52,418 nucleotides of DNA from Candidatus Moraniibacteriota bacterium (GTDB taxonomy: Bacteria > Patescibacteriota > Minisyncoccia > Moranbacterales > UBA11712), in assembly GCA_030679895.1 (NCBI GenBank), contig JAUXSN010000006.1, positions 1-52,418 on the forward strand, read 5' to 3'. Below the pieces are notes generated by a model, which did not search any database, had not been told where the DNA came from, and worked only from the letters and a program-made list of their open reading frames with translations. Positions 8,059 through 14,837 of this stretch are shown here, piece by piece; the first letter of the stretch is position 1, and each line of letters begins with the position of its first letter. The translations under genes and the position numbers were made by a program.

Positions 8059-9327
8059 ATGGAACAGCCTACCGATCCGCAAAATATTAAATCCTTGAAG
8101 TTTCGCCAGCATTTCAAAGTGTTTGTTGTTGTTATTTTGGTTTGTGTCAGTTTTTTTAGCGGCGTTTTTTATGCTAAATACAAATCTACAAAAACAGCCA
8201 GAACACCTGCTTTGGACAATCTTATTCTCAAAAGTCATGACAAGTCGCAACCCGAAAATGTGGATTTCAGCCTTTTCTGGGAAGCCTGGAACCTTCTAAA
8301 TGAGAAATACGTTGATAAAAGCAAACTCGACCAGACTAAAATGATTTATGGCGCGATTTCGGGAATGATAAAGGCGCTCGGCGATCCCTTCTCAAGCTTT
8401 ATGGATCCTGCAGAAAGCCAGCAATTTTCGGATGATTTGCAGGGAACTTTTGACGGGATAGGCGTCGAGATCGGAATGAAAAACGATGTTTTGACCGTCA
8501 TCGCTCCGCTTGAGGGAACGCCGGCTGATAAGGCAGGTTTGCGGGCCGGCGACAAAATTATTAAGATTGGCGACACGATTACCTCCGATATGTCAATTGA
8601 CGAGGCGGTAGGCAAAATACGCGGTCCCAAAGACACGGAAATTTCTTTGACCATACTGCGAGAAAAGGATAACAACCCCAAAGAAATCAAGATTATGCGA
8701 GGCACAATAAATGTCAAGAGCGTAAGGGTGGAATTCAAAGACCAAGGCATCGCCATTATTAAAATATCTAAATTCGGAGACGATACAACTTCGGAAATGA
8801 ACAAAGCCGCCAATCAGATACTCGGGAATAAAAGCCGGGGAATCATTCTGGATTTGAGAAATAATCCCGGCGGTTATCTCGAATCGGCCGTTGATGTCTC
8901 TTCAAAATTTATCCCGGAAGGAAACGTGGTTGTTTCTGAAGAGGATCGCAACAGCGAAAAAATTGATTATAAAGCTCGAGGCGGAGATATTTTGGAGGGA
9001 ATTCCGGTTGTAGTCCTGGTAAACAGCGGGAGCGCCAGCGCGTCGGAAATTACCGCCGGAGCGCTGCATGATAACCTTGGTTCGCTGCTGATTGGCAAAA
9101 AAACCTTTGGTAAAGGCTCCGTCCAGCAACTTGAAAAACTTTCCGGAGGCTCGAACCTGCGCGTGACTGTGGCCCGCTGGCTAACTCCGAACGGAGAGTA
9201 TATAATGGAGAAAGGAATCAGCCCGGAAATCGAAGTGGATTTCACTGAAGATGATTATAACAACAACCGCGACCCGCAATTGGATAAGGCCATTGAGACG
9301 CTGAAGAGTGAAATTGAAAAAAAATAG
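8059..9327 (+). CDS. ctpA: Carboxy-terminal processing protease CtpA (S41 family)
   Basis: A 422-residue envelope serine protease. One N-terminal span (FVVVILVCVSFFSGVFY, residues 22-38) anchors it. A PDZ domain lies around residues 130-205 (DGIGVEIGM, GTPADKAGLRAGDKI). The S41 domain carries SGSASASEI and TFGKGSVQ, which supply the Ser-Lys dyad at about S327 and K352 by comparison with CtpB. Such proteases trim or degrade wall-associated and misfolded exported proteins. Length and order are normal for the family. The charged tail after VDFTED is variable in the family. Confidence 0.96.
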   Translation: MEQPTDPQNIKSLKFRQHFKVFVVVILVCVSFFSGVFYAKYKSTKTARTPALDNLILKSHDKSQPENVDFSLFWEAWNLLNEKYVDKSKLDQTKMIYGAISGMIKALGDPFSSFMDPAESQQFSDDLQGTFDGIGVEIGMKNDVLTVIAPLEGTPADKAGLRAGDKIIKIGDTITSDMSIDEAVGKIRGPKDTEISLTILREKDNNPKEIKIMRGTINVKSVRVEFKDQGIAIIKISKFGDDTTSEMNKAANQILGNKSRGIILDLRNNPGGYLESAVDVSSKFIPEGNVVVSEEDRNSEKIDYKARGGDILEGIPVVVLVNSGSASASEITAGALHDNLGSLLIGKKTFGKGSVQQLEKLSGGSNLRVTVARWLTPNGEYIMEKGISPEIEVDFTEDDYNNNRDPQLDKAIETLKSEIEKK

Positions 9328-9348
9328 AACACTGGCAATCAATCTTTC

Positions 9349-9392
9349 TTTACGTAAAATAATTTACCAGATATAATAATCTAAGCTATAAT
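9349..9392 (+). promoter_or_regulatory. Tandem promoters of rplI
   Basis: Two overlapping signals: TTTACG (9349-9354) with TATAAT (9372-9377), and TTACCA (9364-9369) with TATAAT (9387-9392), each with a 17-base spacer. The first -35 box lies in the perfect palindrome TTTACGTAAA, a possible operator or chance. The second start would fall about 12 bases before the rplI ATG. Confidence 0.6.
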
Positions 9393-9411
9393 AATCAGAA
9401 AGATACAAGCC

Positions 9412-9858
9412 ATGAAAGTAGTATTATTGCAAAACGTTGAAAATATAGGAAAGGAGGGAGAGATAAAGGAGGTAGCTAACGGTTATGCCCGCAATTTTTT
9501 GCTGCCTAAAAAATTAGCCGAACTCGCGACCGAAGAGTCGATAAAAAAGGCGGAGGCTAAAAAAATAAAGGGTGCCGAAAAAGCCAAGACGGAGCTGGAA
9601 GAAGCGCAAAAATTAGCCGAACAGCTGGAAGGGAGAGAGCTTTTTATCAAGGTCAAAGAAAAAGACGGAAAGCTCTTTGGCTCCGTAAATGAAAAGACAA
9701 TTGCCAAGACTTTTGGAGAAGAGGGGCTGAATATCGATCCTTCGAATATCAAACTTGCCGAGCCGATCAAAGAAGTGGGGGAATACGACGCGGCAATAAA
9801 CCTGGATCACGGACTTGAGGCAAGTATCCGAATAATTCTGGTCAGCGAAGAAATCTAA
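9412..9858 (+). CDS. rplI: 50S ribosomal protein bL9
   Basis: At 148 residues this is full length for bL9. The N-terminal domain MKVVLLQNVENIGKEGEIKE and GYARNFLLPKKLA is diagnostic. A long charged helix (about 45-75) joins it to the C-terminal domain with LFGSVNEKTIA. bL9 binds 23S rRNA at the base of the L1 stalk and helps keep frame. It stands as a single-gene unit with its own promoters and terminator. Members of some CPR lineages lack bL9, so its presence argues against those lineages. Confidence 0.97.
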   Translation: MKVVLLQNVENIGKEGEIKEVANGYARNFLLPKKLAELATEESIKKAEAKKIKGAEKAKTELEEAQKLAEQLEGRELFIKVKEKDGKLFGSVNEKTIAKTFGEEGLNIDPSNIKLAEPIKEVGEYDAAINLDHGLEASIRIILVSEEI

Positions 9859-9891
9859 TTATATTCAGCGATCTTAATAATTTTCGACGGG

Positions 9892-9913
9892 GGGTTCTTT
9901 CGAGCCCTTTTTT
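9892..9913 (+). terminator. Intrinsic terminator of rplI
   Basis: GGGTTC (9892-9897) pairs with GAGCCC (9902-9907) around a TTTC loop, with one G-U pair, followed by six T (9908-9913). A textbook rho-independent terminator between rplI and pyrG. Confidence 0.75.
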
Positions 9914-9962
9914 CACTGGTATTCAAATTAAGAAAATAATTAAACACTAAATTTTTAACGGG

Positions 9963-11594
9963 ATGAAACCAAAATACATTTTCGTTGTGGGGGGAGTAAT
10001 GAGCGGAGTAGGAAAGGGAATCGCAACGGCTTCGATGGGTAATATTTTGCAATCAAAGGGTTTTCGGGTGACGGTTATGAAAATAGATCCGTATCTCAAT
10101 GTCGATGCCGGAACAATGAACCCCACGGAACACGGCGAAGTTTTTGTCTTAGACAGCGGGATGGAAACTGATCAGGATATGGGAAATTATGAGCGATTTA
10201 TGAATCTTACGTTGCCGAAAGAAAATTATATGACGAACGGTATGGTTTATAAGACTATCATCGAACGCGAACGGGCGATGGGATATGGAGGCCGTTGCGT
10301 AGATGTCGTCCCTGATGTGCCGAAGGAGATAATCCGACGTATTCGCAAAGCGCAAAAAAACGCCAAAGCGGATATTACTCTTATTGAAATTGGCGGAACA
10401 CTTGGAGAATATCAGGGCCTCCTGTTTCTGGAGGCTGGCAGAATGATGCGGCTCGAAAATCGAGGCGATGTTCTTTTCGTCCTCGTCAGTTATTTGCCAA
10501 TTCCTTCGAAAATCGGCGAGATGAAGACGAAGCCGACGCAATATGCCGTAAGATCGCTCAACGCTGCCGGCATTCAGCCGGACATTATCATAGCGCGATC
10601 AGAGCGGCCGCTCGATAAAAAACGCAAGGAAAAATTGGCTGATCATTGCAATTTGCGCGAAGTTGACGTTGTCAGCGCGCCCGATGTCGAGTCCGTCTAT
10701 GAAGTGCCGGTTAACTTTGAAAATGATAATTTTAGCGGGAATATTTTAAAGAAACTCGAATTAAAACCAAAAAAGAAAGATCTGGTAAAATGGCGCGCCA
10801 TGGTAAAAAATATCAAATCATCCAATAAACCTCTTAAAATCGGAATCGTGGGCAAATATTTCGGCACCGGAGACTTTGTCCTTTCGGACGCCTATATTTC
10901 CGTCATTGAAGCAGTGAAGCACGCTTGCTTTGCAAATCACCGAAATCCAGACATTCACTGGCTCAATAGCGAGGAATACGAAAAAAATCCCAAAAAAGTT
11001 CAGGAGCTCAAAAAATTCGCGGGCATCATCGTTCCCGGCGGTTTCGGAGAGAGAGGGATTGAGGGGAAAATAAAAGCGATTGAATTCTGCCGGAAAAATA
11101 AAGTTCCATATTTCGGACTTTGCTATGGAATGCAGCTCGCGGTTATTGAATTTGCGAGGCATGTTTTGAGCCTCAAGGACGCCCACACGACCGAAATCAA
11201 CCGCGATACAAAAAATCCGGTCATTGATATCATGCCGGAGCAAAAGAAAAATCTGGCCGACAAAAATTACGGAGCCACTATGCGGCTCGGCGCCTATCCG
11301 GCCATTCTCAAAAAAGGAACTACCGCTTACCAAGCTTATAAAAACCAGGTCATTTCCGAACGCCACCGCCACCGCTGGGAAGTCAATCCGGAATACATTG
11401 AAAGATTGGAATCCAAAGGATTGATCTTTAGTGGAAAATCTCCGGACGAGCGTCTCATGGAGATTGCCGAACTGCCCAAAAAATCGCATCCTTTCTTTCT
11501 GGGAACCCAATTTCATCCTGAATTCAAATCTTCGCCCCTGAAACCGCATCCATTGTTTCGGGAGTTTGTGAAAGCAGCGATCAATAAAAAATAG
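9963..11594 (+). CDS. pyrG: CTP synthase
   Basis: A 543-residue enzyme that makes CTP from UTP, ATP and glutamine. The synthetase domain (about 1-270) begins KYIFVVGGVMSGVGKGIATA and has the MKIDPYLNVDAGTMNP and EHGEVFVLDSG motifs. The class I glutaminase domain (about 290-540) has the nucleophile elbow FGLCYGMQ (Cys near residue 387) and the GTQFHPEF histidine-glutamate motif. Length and order are standard. ATG 9963 directly follows TTAACGGG with no clear ribosome-binding site. A weak promoter (TTCACT 9912, AATAAT 9935) overlaps the end of the upstream terminator. Confidence 0.98.
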   Translation: MKPKYIFVVGGVMSGVGKGIATASMGNILQSKGFRVTVMKIDPYLNVDAGTMNPTEHGEVFVLDSGMETDQDMGNYERFMNLTLPKENYMTNGMVYKTIIERERAMGYGGRCVDVVPDVPKEIIRRIRKAQKNAKADITLIEIGGTLGEYQGLLFLEAGRMMRLENRGDVLFVLVSYLPIPSKIGEMKTKPTQYAVRSLNAAGIQPDIIIARSERPLDKKRKEKLADHCNLREVDVVSAPDVESVYEVPVNFENDNFSGNILKKLELKPKKKDLVKWRAMVKNIKSSNKPLKIGIVGKYFGTGDFVLSDAYISVIEAVKHACFANHRNPDIHWLNSEEYEKNPKKVQELKKFAGIIVPGGFGERGIEGKIKAIEFCRKNKVPYFGLCYGMQLAVIEFARHVLSLKDAHTTEINRDTKNPVIDIMPEQKKNLADKNYGATMRLGAYPAILKKGTTAYQAYKNQVISERHRHRWEVNPEYIERLESKGLIFSGKSPDERLMEIAELPKKSHPFFLGTQFHPEFKSSPLKPHPLFREFVKAAINKK

Positions 11595-11639
11595 AAGCCT
11601 TCAGACGCTCCTATCTTTATTACGAGTTGACAGAATAAT

Positions 11640-11912
11640 CTACTCCACGCTAACAAATTTAGCGCGGGCTAATTTTCCTGTAAATTTGCGAATTTTTTTA
11701 GCGGAAAACTTTACTGCGCCGCTGGCCAAAGCAAAAAGAGTGTCATCGCTGCCGCGCGCGACATTTTTTCCCGGTCGAAATTTTGTTCCGCGTTGGCGAA
11801 TGATGATGTTTCCGGCTTCCACTTTTTGCCCGCCGAATTTTTTTACGCCGAGCCGCTTAGATTGGGAATCCCGGCCAAGTTGGGTGGATCCGCCTGCTTT
11901 ACGATGTGCCAT
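11640..11912 (-). CDS. rpmA: 50S ribosomal protein bL27
   Basis: A 90-residue product starting [20 protein letters not shown] with the conserved GVKKFGGQ and [13 protein letters not shown]. bL27 lies near the peptidyl-transferase centre. The N-terminus begins at the canonical position, with no cleavable extension of the Firmicutes type. It is convergent with pyrG (45 bases between stops) and has a near-consensus promoter. Upstream of the ATG the sequence is A/T-rich and lacks a Shine-Dalgarno site. bL21, its usual partner, is not adjacent. Confidence 0.97.
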   Translation of the reverse strand: MAHRKAGGSTQLGRDSQSKRLGVKKFGGQKVEAGNIIIRQRGTKFRPGKNVARGSDDTLFALASGAVKFSAKKIRKFTGKLARAKFVSVE

Positions 11913-11969
11913 AAAAAAAGCTAAAAACTTAAAACTAAAAGCTAAAAACTTTGGTAATTAACAATAAGA

Positions 11970-11998
11970 ATAATAGTTTATTTATGCATTTATGTCAA
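11970..11998 (-). promoter_or_regulatory. Near-consensus promoter of rpmA
   Basis: On the minus strand a perfect TTGACA (11993-11998), a 17-base spacer and TATTAT (11970-11975). The -35 box overlaps the first codons of the plus-strand gene at 11992, so polymerase binding here could interfere with that gene. Confidence 0.75.
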
Positions 11999-12453
11999 CA
12001 TTTGGTTTGGATAATAGTCAAAATATAGAAAAAAACCAGTCTCGTTTTCATAAAACAAGGAATATTTGGCTTAAGTATGAAGAAAAAATCATTTTGGCCA
12101 TCGGTATCATATTGATCGCCGGCATTTCTTTTGAAGCTGGATTTCTGCAAGGCGAAAAGAATAAAAAAGAGCCGGTTGTTATCAATAAAACCGCCGATTC
12201 AACTGAATGCGCAGCGAATGAAACGGCCAATACTGCCAGCGCCAATCAACCAACCGAGCAGTCACCGGCGCAAAATACTACTGTTACCGAAACAAAAAAT
12301 TGCCCGTATGTCGCCAGCAAGAACTCCAATAAATATCATCTTGCCTCCTGCCAATTCGCCACAAAGATAAAACCGGAAAATAAAGTTTGTTTTTCTTCCG
12401 CCGAAGAAGCCCAAAAAAGAGGATTTCAGGGAGCAAAATGCTGTATAAAGTAA
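11992..12453 (+). CDS. Membrane-anchored protein with Ada-like zinc-binding C-terminus
   Basis: A 153-residue protein of unknown role. Residues about 30-52 (IILAIGIILIAGISFEAGF) form one membrane span or signal anchor. A Thr/Asn/Ala-rich linker of about 50 residues follows. The last 50 residues (CPYVASKNSNKYHLASCQFA, then FSSAEEAQKRGFQGAKCCIK) match the short pattern YHxxxC...F.s.eeA...G...C seen in Ada-type metal-binding domains and in tails of secreted nucleases. The cysteines could hold one zinc. Topology and role are inference: probably an exposed zinc domain on a tether. Divergent from rpmA. Confidence 0.75.
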   Translation: MSTFGLDNSQNIEKNQSRFHKTRNIWLKYEEKIILAIGIILIAGISFEAGFLQGEKNKKEPVVINKTADSTECAANETANTASANQPTEQSPAQNTTVTETKNCPYVASKNSNKYHLASCQFATKIKPENKVCFSSAEEAQKRGFQGAKCCIK

Positions 12454-12460
12454 TTTCTCG

Positions 12461-12492
12461 CAGCTTCCAATACACTGGTATATTGGAAGCTG
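12461..12492 (+). terminator. Perfect inverted repeat between convergent genes, likely bidirectional terminator
   Basis: CAGCTTCCAATA (12461-12472) and TATTGGAAGCTG (12481-12492) form 12 perfect pairs around an 8-base loop. It fills the gap between the stop of the zinc-motif protein and the stop of the DUF2062 gene. U-runs on either side are weak. Confidence 0.6.
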
Positions 12493-12493
12493 G

Positions 12494-12976
12494 TTAAGGC
12501 TGCTTTTTCGCAAGCAGATGTGAATCTTTCTGAAGATGTTTTCTTTTTATAAGAAGATAGAGGAGCGAAAAGTAAACAAGCAGGGCAATTGCTCCGGCAA
12601 AAACAGCGTATCCGACCAAGAGAGGAACAGCGGTTTCGCGAAGAATATTCCAACTGAACAAATATTTCCAGCCAAGTGTTGCTGTTTCATGAAAATCATT
12701 CGAAAGTAATTTTGGATCAACTCGAAATATCAGTCCGCCGACAGCTGCCGCAATGGGAAGTACAAACACAAGCGTCCACATGTTCACCGCAAGCACTCCA
12801 GCCAACGCCGCGAGGCGATTGAGCCGGAAAATATACGCGAAAAGAAGCGTGGCAAGAACGCCCTCACCAGGCATGATCCCCAAAAAAATTCCCAGAGCCG
12901 CGCCGCCGGCCACTTTGTGGGGAGTATCGTCGATCAAAAAAAATTGTTTTATATATTCTCTTATCCTTTTTTTCAT
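12494..12976 (-). CDS. DUF2062 family membrane protein
   Basis: A 160-residue protein with an amphipathic N-terminus and three to four hydrophobic segments. The signature DDTPHKVAGGAALGIFLGIMP followed by NMWTLVFVLPIAAAVGGLIF is typical of DUF2062, small membrane proteins often found beside glycosyltransferases. The family's biochemical role is not established. Its ATG overlaps the stop of the upstream nuclease gene (ATGA), so the two are translationally coupled. Confidence 0.88.
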   Translation of the reverse strand: MKKRIREYIKQFFLIDDTPHKVAGGAALGIFLGIMPGEGVLATLLFAYIFRLNRLAALAGVLAVNMWTLVFVLPIAAAVGGLIFRVDPKLLSNDFHETATLGWKYLFSWNILRETAVPLLVGYAVFAGAIALLVYFSLLYLLIKRKHLQKDSHLLAKKQP

Positions 12977-14094
12977 CCTTTTTTCACAATATAACTTTTC
13001 GACTCTTTATCTATTGTTTTGGCTTTGTCAATCTCCCTTCGGGCTTCGATCGGCAGAACTCCTGATACTTTCCGGAGGGTAATTCCGTCAACTTTGAGTA
13101 TTTCTTCCCATTTGCCCAGCGGCTCCAAAATTTCCCGTAGTTTTTCCGCGTCGTACCGATAAGTTTTTCTAAGAGTCCTCAAAATACTCCCGGCATCCGC
13201 GAAAACCTGCTCGACATTTTTTTGATCCATATATTTTCCAATGATTTCCTGGAGCTCTCCCAAGCGGTCGGACTTGGACTTCACTTCGCTTCTCGTTGAA
13301 ACAAATTCTTCAATTATCTTTTCTATATCTATTTCTTCGCTGTCTTTTTCTCGGAATTTATGCTTCCACATCGGACAGATCTTTTGATAACCGCACCAGT
13401 CGCAAAGTCCGGAAATTTTTGGCTCGAACTTTGACTGTTTGATTTGACCAATAAGATCGACGATCAATTCCTCGCTTTTTTTGACCTGCTCAAGCGATCT
13501 TTCCGAAGACAATTTCACGCCGTGCTTGAGATAATAGAGGCTCACTTTTATTTTATCCAGATGCTCCGCCTCTTTGGGATAGCGCCGAAGAAAGCTGGAA
13601 AGGTATATCGAAAGCTGCAGGTCGCTGTCCACTTTTTCTTGAGAAGGAAGCTTCTTGGCGGTTTTATAGTCAATGATCTCATACCCGTCTTCGGTTTTGT
13701 CGATACGGTCAATGATACCGGATACAATATGATTTTCCTCTCCCTCTTCGACCTCGATCTGAAAATAGGACTCGAGATCCACGATATTTATCTTTGAAAT
13801 GTCGTTTTTTTTGTAATAATCCTGGATCATTGACACTCCTTGCGAAAAAGCCGACCGCTCTTCGATCTCGTCGGTGAAAACCTCCGCGTTCCAATTTTTG
13901 GAAAAAAAATCGAGAGCCTGCTCCAGAGTAGGGGAGATGATGCCCGGCGTATGGATCAATTTCATCGTGCCGTGGATCAGCGTGCCAAAAACCTGCTCCT
14001 TGCTCTTGGGAGTTTTGATCCGGTCAATCTGGGAAAATTTATATTTCAGCGGACAAGTGAGAAACGTGTCGAGAGCCGAATAGGATGTTTTCAT
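12973..14094 (-). CDS. PD-(D/E)XK superfamily nuclease, RecB/Cas4-like
   Basis: A protein of about 373 residues with the RecB-type nuclease pattern. It begins KTSYSALDTFLTCPLKYKF, then FGTLIHGTMKLIH, the catalytic GIIDRIDK and EIIDYKTAK (D...D-x-K), the QLSIYLSSF motif, and the cysteine cluster CDWCGYQKICPMW, which together with an upstream Cys could hold a 4Fe-4S cluster. The track starts 30 codons earlier at 14184, but a promoter at 14188-14216 would start RNA near 14181, after that ATG. ATG 14094 is therefore preferred, and the 59-bp palindromic element falls in the leader. Role: DNA end processing is likely, partner unknown. Confidence 0.88.
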   Translation of the reverse strand: MKTSYSALDTFLTCPLKYKFSQIDRIKTPKSKEQVFGTLIHGTMKLIHTPGIISPTLEQALDFFSKNWNAEVFTDEIEERSAFSQGVSMIQDYYKKNDISKINIVDLESYFQIEVEEGEENHIVSGIIDRIDKTEDGYEIIDYKTAKKLPSQEKVDSDLQLSIYLSSFLRRYPKEAEHLDKIKVSLYYLKHGVKLSSERSLEQVKKSEELIVDLIGQIKQSKFEPKISGLCDWCGYQKICPMWKHKFREKDSEEIDIEKIIEEFVSTRSEVKSKSDRLGELQEIIGKYMDQKNVEQVFADAGSILRTLRKTYRYDAEKLREILEPLGKWEEILKVDGITLRKVSGVLPIEARREIDKAKTIDKESKSYIVKKG

Positions 14095-14103
14095 GGTGCT
14101 AAT

Positions 14104-14162
14104 AAGGTTTGACCTTGAGGAATTTCCCGACGAATCGTCGGGAAAGGAAAAGATTGAACCTT
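14104..14162. repeat. 59-bp palindromic element, copy A
   Basis: The element runs from AAGGTTTGACCTTGAGG to AAGATTGAACCTT with a central CCCGACGAATCGTCGGG hairpin. Copy B at 28282-28340 has the same length and 52 of 59 identical bases by my count. Differences at the central stem are paired (A-T here, G-C there). On the minus strand this copy lies 9 bases before the nuclease start codon. No stop occurs in five of six frames. Confidence 0.85.
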
Positions 14163-14187
14163 GATATTTAATTACGCCAGCCATTTT

Positions 14188-14216
14188 ATCTTACTTTTCT
14201 TTGGTATTTTTCGCAA
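14188..14216 (-). promoter_or_regulatory. Promoter of the nuclease-DUF2062 operon
   Basis: Minus strand TTGCGA (14211-14216), a 17-base spacer and TAAGAT (14188-14193). RNA would start near 14181, giving a leader of about 87 bases that contains palindromic element A. Confidence 0.5.
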
Positions 14217-14237
14217 GCCGACACAAGTCCGAATTAT

Positions 14238-14266
14238 TTGAAAAATAAGAGGATTTTTGGTAGGAT
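14238..14266 (+). promoter_or_regulatory. Promoter of the zincin gene
   Basis: TTGAAA (14238-14243), a 17-base spacer and TAGGAT (14261-14266). The leader to ATG 14365 would be about 90 bases and includes the inverted repeat at 14319-14356. Confidence 0.5.
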
Positions 14267-14318
14267 GAAGATAGAAAAAATATTATGTCAAAAATAAAAG
14301 CTAAGAAAAAAATAGCCC

Positions 14319-14356
14319 ACCCCAACATAACCCGTCCCAACATTGAATGTTGGGGT
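14319..14356. repeat. Palindrome of the ACATYGRATGT family in a leader
   Basis: ACCCCAACAT (14319-14328) pairs perfectly with ATGTTGGGGT (14347-14356). The inner unit CCCAACATTGAATGTTGGG (14336-14354) is itself a palindrome and competes for the same right arm. It matches the unit at 29068-29086 at 15 of 19 positions, and the four differences form two compensatory pairs. It ends 8 bases before the zincin start codon. Confidence 0.7.
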
Positions 14357-14364
14357 AAAAAAAC

Positions 14365-14742
14365 ATGCAAGTCTCAAAAGCACAATTTAAAAAATGGGTG
14401 ACTGAAGCTATCGATAACGTACCGGAAAAATTTCAAAAGAGAATCAATAATCTGGTTTTTTTTGTCGAAGATTATCCAAACAATGAGCATCTAAGAAAAG
14501 CCAAAACGCAAAGAAAAAAAGATGTTCTGCTTCTTGGGCTTTATGAAGGCTATCATCAGTCGAAACGCCTCGACACCGGACTTGTTTTTCCGGACCGGAT
14601 CACCATATTCAAAAAACCCATAGAAAGCCTCTGCGAGACAAATGAGAAATTAAAGAATCAAATATCGAAAACTGTCCGGCACGAAATCGCCCATCATTTC
14701 GGCTCTGATGAAAAAGGGGCGCAAAAAGCCGGCAGGGGATAA
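14365..14742 (+). CDS. Minimal zinc metallopeptidase (zincin family, PF06262-like)
   Basis: A 125-residue protein with the family's usual opening (SKAQFKKWVTEAIDNVPEKF, then VFFVEDYP) and the metal site HEIAHHFG (residues 106-113), with Asp115 as the likely third ligand. The segment LLGLYEGYHQSKR is also conserved in these small metallopeptidases. There is no signal peptide, so it is cytoplasmic. The family is widespread, but substrates are unknown. The start is supported by alignment to the family opening; an overlapping short ORF from 14285 is not favoured. The upstream palindrome could affect translation. Confidence 0.88.
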   Translation: MQVSKAQFKKWVTEAIDNVPEKFQKRINNLVFFVEDYPNNEHLRKAKTQRKKDVLLLGLYEGYHQSKRLDTGLVFPDRITIFKKPIESLCETNEKLKNQISKTVRHEIAHHFGSDEKGAQKAGRG

Positions 14743-14800
14743 CATAATATTTCATTATTAATTATTGATTAAATACTGGAGAAATTTAGACCGAAATTTC

Positions 14801-14829
14801 TTGCAATAAATTTTCGGGAGATATAGTAT
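14801..14829 (+). promoter_or_regulatory. Promoter of iscS giving a near-leaderless transcript
   Basis: TTGCAA (14801-14806), a 17-base spacer and TAGTAT (14824-14829). The expected start is near 14836, only about two bases before ATG 14838. Confidence 0.6.
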
Positions 14830-14837
14830 TAGATTGT

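Noticed and set aside
11917-11955. AGCTAAAAACT direct repeats upstream of rpmA as an operator
   Set aside because: Similar A-rich CTAAAAACTAAAA tracts occur near 18090 and 23970, so it is likely low-complexity leader sequence rather than a specific site.
14285-14404. Short ORF (MSKIKAKKK...) overlapping the zincin start
   Set aside because: It runs through the palindrome in another frame and ends inside the zincin gene. The zincin family opening matches ATG 14365, so this is probably leader sequence.
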